Shown in pieces: positions 18,167 to 28,600 of a stretch of 64,000 bases of DNA. A model generated the notes under the pieces. That model did not search any database, had not been told where the DNA came from, and saw only the letters and a list, made by a program, of their open reading frames with translations. Within the stretch, counting starts at the first letter, position 1. The number at the start of each line of letters is the position of its first letter. A program made the position numbers and the translations under genes. This DNA is from an uncultured Caulobacterales bacterium (GTDB lineage: Bacteria > Pseudomonadota > Alphaproteobacteria > Caulobacterales > Maricaulaceae), in NCBI GenBank assembly GCA_937928165.1, contig CALFVT010000007.1, positions 62,001 to 126,000 of the forward strand, written 5' to 3'.

Positions 18167-18973
18167 TTGCGGCTAAAATCTCTTCATATTTATCCGGTTA
18201 AAGCCTGCCGCAGCGTAGATTTACAGGCAGCGGAGGTGAGGCCGCGCGGCCTTCGGCATGATCGCCGCTGGATGATAATCAATGCCGATAATCAATTCTT
18301 AAGCCAGCGTAACCGGCCAAAACTCGCGCAACTCTGCGCGCTAGCCGATGATAACGGACTGCGCCTAGATTTTAATGGCCATGTGCATAGGGCGGCAATT
18401 CCATACGGGGAGCGCGTGAATGCGCAGGTTTGGAGCTCTATCGTTAACGCCCCTATGGCCAAGTCGCCCATTCATGCCGCCTTATCTGATTGGCTTGGGG
18501 AAGCGGTTAGATTGGTTTATATGGACGCGGCGGCGGCGCGGCGTGTGAACGAAGACTGGGCGGCAGGGCATGAGACGAGTTTCTCTGACGGCTTTCCTAT
18601 TCTTATCGCGAATAGCGCAAGTCTTGACGCGGTGAATGATTACATTGTTAAAGCGGGCCATAAGCCTGTGTCTATGGCGCGGTTTCGGCCCAATATTGTG
18701 ATTGAAACAGATAGGCCTTACGCGGAAGATGATTGGAAATGTCTTGATATTGGGGATGTGCAGCTTGACCTTGTTAAGCCCTGTACGCGCTGCATTGTAA
18801 CAACCCTTGATCCGTTGACGGGCACGGCGCAGCCTGAGCCGGTTATTGAGGCGCTCAACGCCCTGCGTATGAGTTCCGATCCGCGCAATAAAGGCGTTTT
18901 ATTTGGCGTCAATGCGGTTGTAAGAAAAATAGGGCGCGTTGAAATTGGGCAAACAATTCTAGCAAGCTCCTAA
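18167..18973 (+). CDS. MOSC domain protein (YcbX/mARC-like)
   Basis: A 268-residue protein with an N-terminal MOSC beta-barrel (LKSLHIYPVKACRSV, then GLRHDRRWMI) and a C-terminal MOSC domain containing RFRPNIVIE and the conserved molybdenum-ligand cysteine region PCTRCIVTTLDP. Relatives (YcbX, mARC) bind molybdenum cofactor and reduce N-hydroxylated compounds. The only start fitting the family is TTG 18167, directly after the apt stop (TAA-TTG), suggesting translational coupling. No redox partner domain is fused here. Confidence 0.88.
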   Translation: MRLKSLHIYPVKACRSVDLQAAEVRPRGLRHDRRWMIINADNQFLSQRNRPKLAQLCALADDNGLRLDFNGHVHRAAIPYGERVNAQVWSSIVNAPMAKSPIHAALSDWLGEAVRLVYMDAAAARRVNEDWAAGHETSFSDGFPILIANSASLDAVNDYIVKAGHKPVSMARFRPNIVIETDRPYAEDDWKCLDIGDVQLDLVKPCTRCIVTTLDPLTGTAQPEPVIEALNALRMSSDPRNKGVLFGVNAVVRKIGRVEIGQTILASS

Positions 18974-19064
18974 GGCGGTTCAGGACGTTAGAACCGTAAA
19001 GCTATTTGCTATCATAATGGTGCCGTGGCAATGTAAAAGACATTGGTTAATCCTTGGAGGCTTT

Positions 19065-20951
19065 ATGCGCTCATTATCTTCATCTTGTTCGCGCCGTAAT
19101 ATGTTATTAGGTACGGCGGCGGTTTCGGCTTTTGGCTTGCCTTTATCAGCCTGTAAAAAATCTGCACCATCTGCATCCGGAGTGAGTGAAGTTAAGCCGC
19201 CAAATGCAGCGTCAAAGGCGGCGGAACAAGTGCTTAAAGAGGCAACGGACTTTCTTTTAAGCTCTTATCCCGAAAGCGCGTCAAGTTTTGGAATTGATAC
19301 GGGCGAATATGTGGGGCTGAAATCAAAATTAACAGACCGGAGTGCCGCAGGGCAGGCGGAAATTTCTAGGAACTTAGATGCTATATTACCCCGTTTCGAT
19401 GCGGTAAATGCGGCCGAGATTGCGCCGGAGCAAGCGCTGAATATTGATGTAATCCGCACGGTGTTTCAACGCGCAAAAGAAGGCTTTAATTTTGATTTTG
19501 GTGATAATGCTTTGCTAAATTATAACTGGTCTTATCGTAATAGTCCCTATGTTGTGACTCAAAACACGGGGGCCTTTACGGAAATTCCCGGTTTTATTGA
19601 AGGCTCTCATAAGGTTGAAAATAAAGACGATGCAGAGAGTTATCTCTTGCGCATGGAGGCCTATGCGAAGCAGCTTGACGGCGAGAGTGAGCGGACACGC
19701 GCAGCCAGTGAAAAGGGCTATATTCTGCCGGATTTTCTAATGGCTAAGACTCTGGGGCAGCTTCGGGCCGCCCGCGCCCAAGCGCCTGAGAGCTGGGGGC
19801 TTGTAACGAACTTTGTCCAATCGGCCTCTAAATTTGGGGATAGCTATACATCACGGGCCGAAACCATTGCCCGCGAGATGATTGGCCCCGCCCTTGACCG
19901 CCAAATTAAAGCCCATGCGGATTATGAATCCCAAGCCAATTCTGATGCGGGTATATGGGCCAAGCCAGAAGGCGAGGCCTATTATGATTGGGCGCTGCGG
20001 GCGGGAACAACGACAACATTATCGGCGGATGAAGTTCACCAAATGGGCCATGATGAGCTTGCGGAATTACAGGGTCAAATGGATCCTATCCTTAGAAGTC
20101 TTGGCTATACGGACGGCCCTGTGGGGGCGCGTATGACGGCGCTGGCGAAGGATAAACGCTATCATTTCTCGGATGGGGATAAAGGCCGCGAAGAAATCAT
20201 GCGTTATATCGATGAGAAAATCGAAGATATCCGCGGGCTAATGCCGCAAGCTTTTGAAACTCTCGTGCCGGGTTTTGTTAAAGTTGAACGTATTGACCCG
20301 GCCATTGAAGACGGCGCGCCGACCGCTTACGGCGGGCCGGGCTCTATTGATGGTAGCTTGCCGGGCAAATATAGTATTAATCTACGAACGCCTGCTTTAC
20401 ATAATAAGTTAGGCCTTGCGGATTTAACCTATCACGAATCCATACCTGGCCATGTTTGGCAAGGGGAATATACGTTTAAACAACCGCTTATTCGCTCGCT
20501 CTTGGCGTTTAATGCCTATTCTGAAGGCTGGGCGCTATATGCGCAGCAAATCGCAGATGAGCTTGGCGTGTATGAGCAGACACCCGAAGCCCGACTTGGC
20601 TATTTGCAATCACTGGCCTTTCGGGCTTGCCGCCTTGTGGTGGACACGGGGCTCCATGCGAAGCAATGGAACCGCGAGCAGGCAGTGGAATGGTTTGTTG
20701 AAAATAACGGCTCGGCCCGCGATGAAGTCCAAAGTGAAGTTGACCGCTATTGTGCTTGGCCTGGACAAGCTTGTGGTTATAAAATTGGCCATACGGCGAT
20801 TAACCGCCTGCGCCGTAAAGCTCAGAGCGAGCTAGGCCGCGCCTATGATTTTCGCCGTTTTAATGATGCTGTTGTTTTAGGCGGCAGCGTACCTATGACC
20901 GTTTTAGGCCGTGTCATAGACGGTTATATCGCGCGGGATAAAAACGGGTAA
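19065..20951 (+). CDS. DUF885 lipoprotein, putative metallopeptidase
   Basis: A 628-residue DUF885 family protein. The start is ATG 19065 after GGAGG. The N-terminus has a twin-arginine-like SRRNMLLG followed by a hydrophobic stretch and lipobox LSAC with Cys30, so it is probably a Tat-exported lipoprotein (inference). The family's zinc-peptidase-like motif is seen as His457-Glu-Ser-Ile-Pro-Gly-His463, with a distal helix SEGWALYAQQ that supplies a Glu ligand. Function in this family is poorly known; peptidase activity is likely but unproven. Confidence 0.88.
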   Translation: MRSLSSSCSRRNMLLGTAAVSAFGLPLSACKKSAPSASGVSEVKPPNAASKAAEQVLKEATDFLLSSYPESASSFGIDTGEYVGLKSKLTDRSAAGQAEISRNLDAILPRFDAVNAAEIAPEQALNIDVIRTVFQRAKEGFNFDFGDNALLNYNWSYRNSPYVVTQNTGAFTEIPGFIEGSHKVENKDDAESYLLRMEAYAKQLDGESERTRAASEKGYILPDFLMAKTLGQLRAARAQAPESWGLVTNFVQSASKFGDSYTSRAETIAREMIGPALDRQIKAHADYESQANSDAGIWAKPEGEAYYDWALRAGTTTTLSADEVHQMGHDELAELQGQMDPILRSLGYTDGPVGARMTALAKDKRYHFSDGDKGREEIMRYIDEKIEDIRGLMPQAFETLVPGFVKVERIDPAIEDGAPTAYGGPGSIDGSLPGKYSINLRTPALHNKLGLADLTYHESIPGHVWQGEYTFKQPLIRSLLAFNAYSEGWALYAQQIADELGVYEQTPEARLGYLQSLAFRACRLVVDTGLHAKQWNREQAVEWFVENNGSARDEVQSEVDRYCAWPGQACGYKIGHTAINRLRRKAQSELGRAYDFRRFNDAVVLGGSVPMTVLGRVIDGYIARDKNG

Positions 20952-21057
20952 TCTAAATGCTTGGTGTTAAACTTGCCCCTTGCGGCGATTTGCGCTGTTT
21001 AATCTCTTGATACACTAAGCCGCCCCGCTTAAAGCCTTGCCCAAGATGGAGAGTTCA

Positions 21058-21321
21058 ATGCGGTATTTCGCTTATAGTCTATTTATATTATCCGCAGTGC
21101 TTGGCTATCTGGCGCTTTACCCTATGATCGTCCTGCCGCTGGCCTTTGCAACAAGCCTCATATTTGCGGCTGCGCGCCGTAAATGGCTCAAGGCGAACCC
21201 GCCGGCTATACCCGTTAACCCATTGGTGGACGGCATTTATATGTTCTTTTTGCATATGCTCATACATTTTGCCGCTTTTGCCGCCGGGTTTTTCATCAAT
21301 TACAGCGTTGGGTTCCAGTAG
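21058..21321 (+). CDS. Small membrane protein, unknown
   Basis: An 87-residue protein starting at ATG 21058 after GGAGAG. It has an N-terminal hydrophobic segment of about 30 residues (one or two helices, residues 4-36), a short basic loop RRKWLKANPP, and a C-terminal helix (about 58-78, rich in His/Phe/Ala). No family recognised. It is flanked by the DUF885 gene and the convergent rarD. Confidence 0.65.
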   Translation: MRYFAYSLFILSAVLGYLALYPMIVLPLAFATSLIFAAARRKWLKANPPAIPVNPLVDGIYMFFLHMLIHFAAFAAGFFINYSVGFQ

Positions 21322-21359
21322 AGCTGTATTTTTTATACCTAAGATAGGGCCGTATTTTT

Positions 21360-22304
21360 TTATAATTTATGAGCGATTAGGTTTTCCGTTTGTGCTTTTA
21401 TCCATGCCCCATAACTAAAGATTATAACGGCAGTCCAGATACATCCGAAACACAGGGCGTGTGATATTGTAAAAGCTTCGCCGTAATAAACGCCGAGTGC
21501 AAATTGCATAGTTGGGCCAATATATTGTAAAAAGCCTAAGGTCGAGAGGGGCATACGCCGCGCCGCAACCGCAAAGAAAAATAGCGGTATAACCGTCAAC
21601 GGCCCCGCAATTACCATGAGGGCGTCAAGGGTAAAACTGTCTTGGTGGAGGAAATGAAGTTCCCCTGTTTTATAAAGCCAAAAAAGGTAAAATAGCCCAA
21701 AGGGCAGAAGCAATAGCGTTTCAATAAACAAGCCCGGCATGGCCCCGGCGGAAACTTTTTTGCGCAAAACGCTATATGTGCCAAATGTCCCGGCGAGGAT
21801 TAGCGAGATTACGGGAAAGACACCGCCGTAAAGAGTGAGGATTAATACGCCCAAAACGGCGAGGCCTACGGCCGTTTTTTGCCAGCCATTTAGCCGTTCT
21901 TTAAAGACAATAACGCCAAATATAACATTTAAAATGGGATTGATGTAATAACCAAGACTGGCTTGGTAAATTTGGTCAATCTGTACCGCCCAAATATAAA
22001 CGCCCCAATTCGCGACGATTAAAAATGCTGTTAAAGCGAAGATAGACAGCGTCTTTGGGTTTTTTATGATGTGTATGACCTCTCCCCATTGTTTACGAAA
22101 GGCGATAATTAATGCGGCAAAAGGGACGGCCCATACCACTCTATGGGACAAGATTTCTAGCGGCGAAATGGTTTCCGTCCACTTGAAATAAACGGGAAAC
22201 ACCCCCCAAATCACATAGGCCGCAACCCCTGCGGCGAAGCCTGAGGCGATAAGACGGCTGCCGAGTGTATCGGAGACCATAGTGTTGCGGGGTTGATCGG
22301 TCAT
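21360..22304 (-). CDS. rarD: RarD-type EamA transporter
   Basis: A 314-residue drug/metabolite transporter with ten predicted helices of the RarD subfamily. Marks are AAYVIWGVFPVYFKW in helix 1, EILSHRVVWA in the first loop, ANWGVYIWAVQIDQIYQASLGYYINPI, and FLQYIGPTMQFALGVYYGEAF in the second EamA repeat. The natural substrate is unknown; the name comes from chloramphenicol sensitivity in gammaproteobacteria. Confidence 0.93.
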   Translation of the reverse strand: MTDQPRNTMVSDTLGSRLIASGFAAGVAAYVIWGVFPVYFKWTETISPLEILSHRVVWAVPFAALIIAFRKQWGEVIHIIKNPKTLSIFALTAFLIVANWGVYIWAVQIDQIYQASLGYYINPILNVIFGVIVFKERLNGWQKTAVGLAVLGVLILTLYGGVFPVISLILAGTFGTYSVLRKKVSAGAMPGLFIETLLLLPFGLFYLFWLYKTGELHFLHQDSFTLDALMVIAGPLTVIPLFFFAVAARRMPLSTLGFLQYIGPTMQFALGVYYGEAFTISHALCFGCIWTAVIIFSYGAWIKAQTENLIAHKL

Positions 22305-22495
22305 AGGCGCACTATTTCATGGTTTTTACTCGAAGGCTAGTGCAAAGCGCGCGAGTTAAGCGTAAATTGGGCTTGACTTAGCACCGTGAGGAGCTAAGAG
22401 CTTTGCGCAATAACGGGTAGGTGTGGCGCCGCCGTTTTAATCGCATGTCAAATAGGTTGATATGCCGGCCCACGTCAAAAATGAAAGGAACTCGC

Positions 22496-23113
22496 ATGTC
22501 TAAGCGCGATTCTGTCAAATATAAAATTGACCGCCGGATGGGTGAAAACATTTGGGGTCGTCCAAAATCTCCAGTTAATAAGCGTCCATACCCTCCCGGG
22601 CAACATGGCCAAGCCCGTAAAGGCAAGCTATCAGATTTCGGTATTCAGCTACGTGCCAAGCAAAAGCTTAAAGGCTATTACGGCAATATCACAGAGAAAC
22701 AATTCCGCCGCACATATGATGAAGCCACGCGCCAAAAGGGCGATGCGTCTGAAAACCTTATTGGCCTTTTAGAGCGCCGCCTTGATGCGGTTGTTTACCG
22801 GGCGAAATTTGTCCCAACTGTCTTTGCAGCTCGCCAATTTGTCAATCATGGCCATGTTTTGGTGAATGGTAAGAAAGTTAATATTCCGTCTTACCGCTGT
22901 AAAGAAGGTGACGTCATTGAAGTGCGCGAAAAGTCGCGGACAATGGCCCTCGTTCTTGAAGCGCTAGAAAGCGCAGAGCGCGATATTCCTGAATATGTCA
23001 GCCTTGATCCAAGCGCAATGAAAGCCACATTCGTTCGCGTCCCAAGCTTTGATGAAGTGCCATATCCGGCGACAATGGAGCCCAATTTGGTTGTGGAATT
23101 TTACTCTCGTTAA
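22496..23113 (+). CDS. rpsD: 30S ribosomal protein S4
   Basis: A 205-residue primary 16S rRNA-binding protein. Begins [20 protein letters not shown] after an AAAGGAA site; longer in-frame starts are not supported. The S4 RNA-binding domain is seen as [25 protein letters not shown] with the [13 protein letters not shown] loop. In alphaproteobacteria rpsD is often a single-gene unit, as here; TTGACT at about 22374-22379 upstream may be its -35 element. A strong terminator follows. Confidence 0.98.
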   Translation: MSKRDSVKYKIDRRMGENIWGRPKSPVNKRPYPPGQHGQARKGKLSDFGIQLRAKQKLKGYYGNITEKQFRRTYDEATRQKGDASENLIGLLERRLDAVVYRAKFVPTVFAARQFVNHGHVLVNGKKVNIPSYRCKEGDVIEVREKSRTMALVLEALESAERDIPEYVSLDPSAMKATFVRVPSFDEVPYPATMEPNLVVEFYSR

Positions 23114-23136
23114 CCGAGAGATATCCCAAAAGAAAG

Positions 23137-23168
23137 CCCGCCCAGCCTATGGCTGCGGCGGGTTTTTT
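23137..23168 (+). terminator. Intrinsic terminator after rpsD
   Basis: CCCGCC-CAGCC (23137-23147) pairs with GGCTG-(C)-GGCGGG (23151-23162) around a 3-nt loop with one bulge, followed by TTTTTT. It lies 23 nt past the rpsD stop. Confidence 0.92.
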
Positions 23169-23247
23169 AATACCAAAACCTCATTAAATCATAAAAAAAC
23201 CGCCTCATACAAGATGAAGCGGTTTGAATGATTATATGGCTGAGGGC

Positions 23248-24678
23248 CTAATTATTACAGGCATACATATAGTTACCGCATGTCTTCATGAAGTGAACCA
23301 CGGCGCCGTTCGCACTTTGAATGCGGAAGGCCTGACGGTCACGATCATTAGACGGTAGGACTGAGTAAGCGTAGTGATGCGCTTCGCCGAGCCCTAAGAT
23401 ACCGCGTGTACCAACAGGCAGGACATCTTCGGAGAACATGTAAGACTGTGCATCTTTAAAGCCATTTGCATAGCCCATGGACTTGAACAGATAGTTCAAA
23501 TAAGCGCGGTCATTCGCGTTATTTGCGTAACGGTTCTGTAGCTTTTCGAAGAACTCGTTGGGCGTAAGGCCGTGTGAGTCCCCAAATTCGGGCATAGTCC
23601 CAAGGCGAGTCATCTGCTTTGGCGTGCTGACCGGGTCAACATTAAAGATTGCGATATTTGATGGGCCGCAATCATTATATGGCTTCACCACTTGCTGAAC
23701 AACGGGCTGGCAGAAGGCTCTGTCAGTCACTTGCGATCCGTCCGCACAGGTTATGTATTCCACAACAGGGCGTGCAGGACATGTATTGATATCGGTCACG
23801 ACTGTCTGTCCGTCCCAGCATGTAAATGTTTCAACTGGCGGCGGTGGAGGCGGCGGCGGCGGAGGTGGCGGCGGAGGTGGCGGTGGAGGTGGCGGTGGAG
23901 GCGGCGGTGTAGGCGTGCCAAATTTATACCGCAAACCCGTCAAGAGTGAATGGGATCCGATACCTGAAAGCTCAACCGGATGATTTAATAAGCCAACGCC
24001 GCCTGCTTGCAGGGGCGTAAAATTGCCTGTGAAATCAAGGCCGCTATTACCGACTTTTCTATAGGTATAATGTGTATCCCAAGAGAGGTTTTTCGTCAGC
24101 TCGACGCCGATACCTGCAAGGGCTTGCCAGCCAAAGCTGGTGTCCGAGTCTCTAGCTTCGCAAGAGCCAAGCTGCGCGCCAAGACAGGCGGGGTTGTTGG
24201 CAAGGAAATTTCCATTTGTGAAAGCATGAGAGACAGCGTCAAGGTCGGCATTGATAATGCCAAGACCGGCCCCAACATAAGGAGTAATTTTTCCGGCAAA
24301 GCTGTCTTCGTCATTATTTAGCGCGTAAATCGCGTTAAGCATGAGAGAATTTGTACGAAGCTTCGCAGAGCTGCTAGGTTGTTGACCAATCGCGCCAAGG
24401 TCGGTGAATAATGTGTCACCATCCAGTTCAAGGCGCCAGTTATCTAGCAAGCTACCCTTACCAAATTCATAGCCAAGACCGACAGAGGCCGCGACATTAC
24501 CTTCACTCTCGACATTCCCGTCAAAAATTCCGTTTTGATCAAAGTTACCATCCAGATGTGTGCCGTAACCGGCATTACCACGGATATACCATCCGCTATC
24601 TTCGTCTACAGTTTGCGCAGTTGCCGGTATGGCAGTTAAAAGTGCAATGCTCGCTACGCTTAATAATGTGGTCTTCAT
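23248..24678 (-). CDS. Outer-membrane barrel protein with poly-proline linker and Cys-repeat tail
   Basis: A 476-residue secreted protein. Signal peptide 1-22 (ends ATAQ), then an OmpA/OprF-like eight-strand barrel (about 25-255: GWYIRGNAGYG, SVGLGYEFG, YVGAGLGI, LTGLRYKFG). Residues 258-281 are 24 consecutive prolines. After this come two related cysteine units, CWDGQTVVTDINTC and CADGSQVTDRAFC, and a C-terminal domain of about 140 residues ending with two cysteines (CGNYMYAC). That last domain is not an OmpA peptidoglycan-binding domain. The linker probably spans the periplasm or cell wall. Function unknown. Confidence 0.8.
   Translation of the reverse strand: MKTTLLSVASIALLTAIPATAQTVDEDSGWYIRGNAGYGTHLDGNFDQNGIFDGNVESEGNVAASVGLGYEFGKGSLLDNWRLELDGDTLFTDLGAIGQQPSSSAKLRTNSLMLNAIYALNNDEDSFAGKITPYVGAGLGIINADLDAVSHAFTNGNFLANNPACLGAQLGSCEARDSDTSFGWQALAGIGVELTKNLSWDTHYTYRKVGNSGLDFTGNFTPLQAGGVGLLNHPVELSGIGSHSLLTGLRYKFGTPTPPPPPPPPPPPPPPPPPPPPPPPPVETFTCWDGQTVVTDINTCPARPVVEYITCADGSQVTDRAFCQPVVQQVVKPYNDCGPSNIAIFNVDPVSTPKQMTRLGTMPEFGDSHGLTPNEFFEKLQNRYANNANDRAYLNYLFKSMGYANGFKDAQSYMFSEDVLPVGTRGILGLGEAHHYAYSVLPSNDRDRQAFRIQSANGAVVHFMKTCGNYMYACNN
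23836..23907. repeat. Trinucleotide repeat coding poly-proline
   Basis: Twenty-four successive triplets of the type TGG, CGG or AGG on the plus strand, read as CCN proline codons in the minus-strand outer-membrane gene. The codons vary in the third position, so the run is degenerate rather than a perfect slipping repeat, which suggests selection for the amino acids and some expansion. Confidence 0.95.
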
Positions 24679-24695
24679 AAAGTACCCCCTATGTA

Positions 24696-24709
24696 TTAAC
24701 AGTTGTTAA
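24696..24709. promoter_or_regulatory. Inverted repeat upstream of outer-membrane gene
   Basis: TTAACA-GT-TGTTAA is a perfect 6+2+6 dyad beginning 18 nt before the start codon of the outer-membrane gene. It could be a repressor operator. The half-sites contain TTAA, but the spacing does not fit a CtrA box (TTAA-N7-TTAA). No regulator is assigned. Confidence 0.35.
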
Positions 24710-24834
24710 CTTATTATGTTTTGCAACATGAAGCCTGCATGAACAAGGGTGCAATGCTGTTTTCACTGCTATTTGTGTATACGGCTTTATAAATTAGGTG
24801 AAATTTTATATTAGAACTTGTTTGGTTACGGAGA

Positions 24835-25368
24835 TTAAATTGCGCTCCGGCGGCGATTTCGGGCTTTCCGCGCACGTTTAATGCGCGGGAGGAAGAACAG
24901 GTAAATGCCCGTTCCCCATAGAATGAACAATATAATCCCGGATGGAAAAAAGATATAAAGCTTCACCCAGTCGGCAAAATATGACCCGTCATGAAGACTT
25001 TCGATAATATCAGAGCGCCGAAAAGCGATTTGAAGAATCTCTCCGCTGTGGGTGTCGATTTGGACTTCCCAGTTATTTTTACCGACAAATTTTGCAATGC
25101 CTTTACTGGGTTTAATGTCCGCGCGTGATAATTCCTCCCATGAGGTGACTTGAAGCTGTGGAACGCTGTGGGCGATATCAAAGAGTTGTTCAAGAGGTAG
25201 AACCGGGACGTCAAGGCGCTCTATGCCCTTTTGTGTTGGCGGCTGTATCCATGCGATTTCCTTTTTTAGCATCAGCAGAAGTCCTGCGCCGATGATAAGG
25301 CCCATTTGCAGCATAATGAAAAGGGCCCCCCAATAATGGATTTTACGAAGAAGCATATTGAGTTTCAT
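24835..25368 (-). CDS. PepSY-associated membrane protein
   Basis: A 177-residue protein with an N-terminal helix (about 12-34, after RKIHYWGAL), a periplasmic PepSY-like domain (about 60-125, ending WEVQIDTHSGEILQI) and a C-terminal helix (about 138-160) followed by a very basic tail. The RK-x-H-x-W opening and the HDGSYFADWVKLYIF loop are typical of small PepSY_TM-like proteins. These are often near iron or redox genes, but no such gene is adjacent here. Function unknown. Confidence 0.75.
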   Translation of the reverse strand: MKLNMLLRKIHYWGALFIMLQMGLIIGAGLLLMLKKEIAWIQPPTQKGIERLDVPVLPLEQLFDIAHSVPQLQVTSWEELSRADIKPSKGIAKFVGKNNWEVQIDTHSGEILQIAFRRSDIIESLHDGSYFADWVKLYIFFPSGIILFILWGTGIYLFFLPRIKRARKARNRRRSAI

Positions 25369-25617
25369 AAAGGTGAGCCTGCGGCGAAGAAAAGAGCTAG
25401 GCTTTCATATGGACAAAATTGCGGTGGGTCTCCATTGAAAAATTAAGACACACGGAATTTTATGCCTCTTCGGAAATTTATTCGGTAAATTTTTCGTTAA
25501 TTACGCCGAAAACGTAGAATTTAGACATTTTAAAAGCGCAGGTCTATGCTAGCTATATTCATATAATGATCGGCAGCTAAGCCGCAGCGCAATAATGTCC
25601 ACCGGGAGGGACGTCTC

Positions 25618-28600
25618 ATGAAAAAGATGATCGCGATATTCGCAGGGATATGTGTCTTGTTTGTCGGCTGTATGAGTGCCGCGCAATCCAGTGAAGATGA
25701 TGATGAAAAGGATCAAGGCCCGGTTTCGTCGAAAACCTTTGCGGCTTTTAAACTGCGTAATATTGGCCCGGCTTTTATGTCAGGACGTATCGCCGATATT
25801 GCGATTGTTCAAGATGATCCGGCCACATGGTATGTCGGCGTTGGCTCCGGCGGCGTTTGGAAAACGGAAAATGCCGGCACGACTTGGACATCGTTGTTTG
25901 AAGGGCAGGGCGCTTATTCTATTGGCTCTATCGGTCTTGACCCCTCTGACCCCAACCGCGTTTGGGTTGGGACAGGCGAGAATAATGGCGGGCGTCATAT
26001 TGGCTTTGGTGACGGCGTTTACAAATCTAATGACGGCGGGACAACATGGAAGAATATGGGGCTTAAGGACTCTGAACACATATCTAAAATAATCGTCCAT
26101 CCTGAAGACCCCGATGTTGTATGGGTGGCCTCCCAAGGCCCGCTCTGGTCGGAAGGCGGCGAGCGCGGCGTGTTTAAAACCATTGACGGCGGCGAAACAT
26201 GGACGAATACTCTAAAATCTGGTCCGTTCACAGGCGCAACTGATTTAATTGCTGACCCGCGTGATCCGAACCGCCTTTATGCAGCCATGTGGCAGCATCA
26301 CCGTACGGTAGCGGCTTATCTTGGCGGCGGCCCAGAGAGCGGCTTGTGGAAGTCTGAAGATGGCGGCGAGACATGGGAAGAGCTTAAAAGCGGTCTCCCT
26401 AAGGGTAATATGGGTAAAATTGGCCTCGCCATTTCCCCCATGCGTCCAGATGTGGTTTACGCGGCTATTGAAACAGATCGCCGCACGGGCGGCGTGTGGA
26501 AGTCCACTAATCGCGGTGCAAGCTGGGCAAAACAGTCCGACGCGGTTGGACAAGGCACGGGCCCGCATTATTACCAAGAACTTTACGCAAGCCCCCATGT
26601 GTTTGACCAAATCTACATGGTGTCAAATACCACGCAACTCTCAAGCGATGGCGGTAAGACGTGGTCGAACCTCAATAATGAATATAAACATGTGGATGAT
26701 CACGCGATTGCTTTTCGCCCCGATGATCCGGATTATATCCTCTTTGGTTCTGACGGCGGGCTTTATGAAAGCTATGACCACACAAAGACATGGCGCTTTA
26801 TTAATAATCTGCCGATAACCCAGTTTTATAAAGTGGCAGTGGATGATGCAGAGCCGTTTTATAATGTTTACGGCGGGACGCAGGATAATAACTCCCAAGG
26901 CGGACCATCGCGCACAGATAATATGCACGGCATTCGAAACTCCGATTGGTTCATCACGCTTTTTGCGGACGGCCATCAATCTGCGACGGAGCCGGGCAAT
27001 CCCGATATTATGTACGCGGAATGGCAACAGGGTAATCTCGCCCGCGTTGACCGTATTACAGGTGAAGTTATCCATATTCAGCCGCAGCCGGCCCCCGGTG
27101 ACCCGATTGAGCGCTGGAATTGGGACAGTCCGATTTTCGTCAGCCAGCATCAACCCACGCGGCTTTATTTCGCCTCGCAGCGGGTCTGGCGCTCTGATGA
27201 TCGCGGCGATAGCTGGACGCCAATCTCTGGTGATCTCACCAAGGATGAAGACCGCCTAAAGCTGCCGATTGCAGGCAAGACATGGGGTTGGGATGCGGTA
27301 TGGGATTTACGTGCCATGTCGCAATATAACACCATTACATCCCTTGGCGAGTCGCCCCTGAATGAAGATATCATCTATGTCGGCACGGATGACGGCCTGA
27401 TCCAAGTTACTGGTGACGGCGGTGAGACTTGGCGAGAAATAGGTGTTAGCCGCCTACCGGGCGTGCCAGATACGGCGTTTGTCAATGATATTCGCGCCGA
27501 CCTTCATAATGAGGACACGGTTTATGTGGTGCTCGATAATCATAAATATGGGGATTATAAGCCTTATATCCTCAAGAGTACGAACCGCGGGCGGAGTTGG
27601 TCCTCGATTAAGGGGGATTTACCTGATCGTCATCTCACATGGCGGATTGTGCAAGATCATGTTAATCCTGATCTGTTGTTCTCGGCCACAGAATTTGGCC
27701 TGTTCTTCACGCTCGATGGCGGCGAGAAATGGGTCAAGCTCACGGGTGATGCGCCGACGATTTCATTTCGTGATGTGACCATACAACGCCGCGAGGATGA
27801 TCTTGTTGCGGCGAGTTTCGGACGCGGGTTTTTTATTATTGATGACATCTCCCCCCTACGTGAGCTATCTGCGAAAAGTCTTGATGAAGAGGCGCTCTTA
27901 TTTCCGGGCCGTAAAGCCCTTTGGTATATAGAACAGCACCCACTTGCTTTTTCCGAAGGCGGCGCGCAGGGCCACTCTTTCTTTAGAGCGCCTAATCCTG
28001 ATTTTGGCGCGAATTTCACTTATTACCTCTCGGAAGATACATCGTCTTTAAAAGACGCCCGTGAGAAGGCAGAAAAGAAGGCAAATAAAGACGGTGATAA
28101 TGTGACGTTCCCGGGTTTTGACGCCCTTGATGAAGAGCGGGCAGAAATAGCGCCGACGGTTTGGCTTACGGTTCGCGACTCGGACGGTAATGTGGTTCGC
28201 CGCATTAAGGGCCCGGCCAAAAAAGGGTTTCACCGCGTGAATTGGGATTTACGTTATCCAAGCTCTCGGTCAGTATCCAGTAATGAAAACCCTGACAACC
28301 CGCCAACAGGTTTTCTCGCCGCTCCCGGTGAATATACAGTCTCACTGTCTCGCCGCATTAAGGGCGTCACAGAAGAACTTGTCGCGGCAAAGCCGTTCAC
28401 CGTAGAGCGCTTACGGGATGGGGCTTTGCCGAATCCGCCGCAAGCGGAAGTCTCGGCCTTCTGGGATGAGGCTGCGAAAATGGACCGCACAGTTACGGCG
28501 ATGGGTGTTACGCTTGGGCAGGTTAATGACCGTCTTGGACTGCTTAAGAAAGCCTCTGAACGAGCTTTGGATAACCTGACCGAGCTTGATGATGGCTGGG

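Noticed and set aside
23753-23983. Plus-strand glycine-rich frame opposite the poly-proline tract
   Set aside because: It is the antisense reading of CCN proline codons in the outer-membrane gene; glycine runs follow from the repeat.
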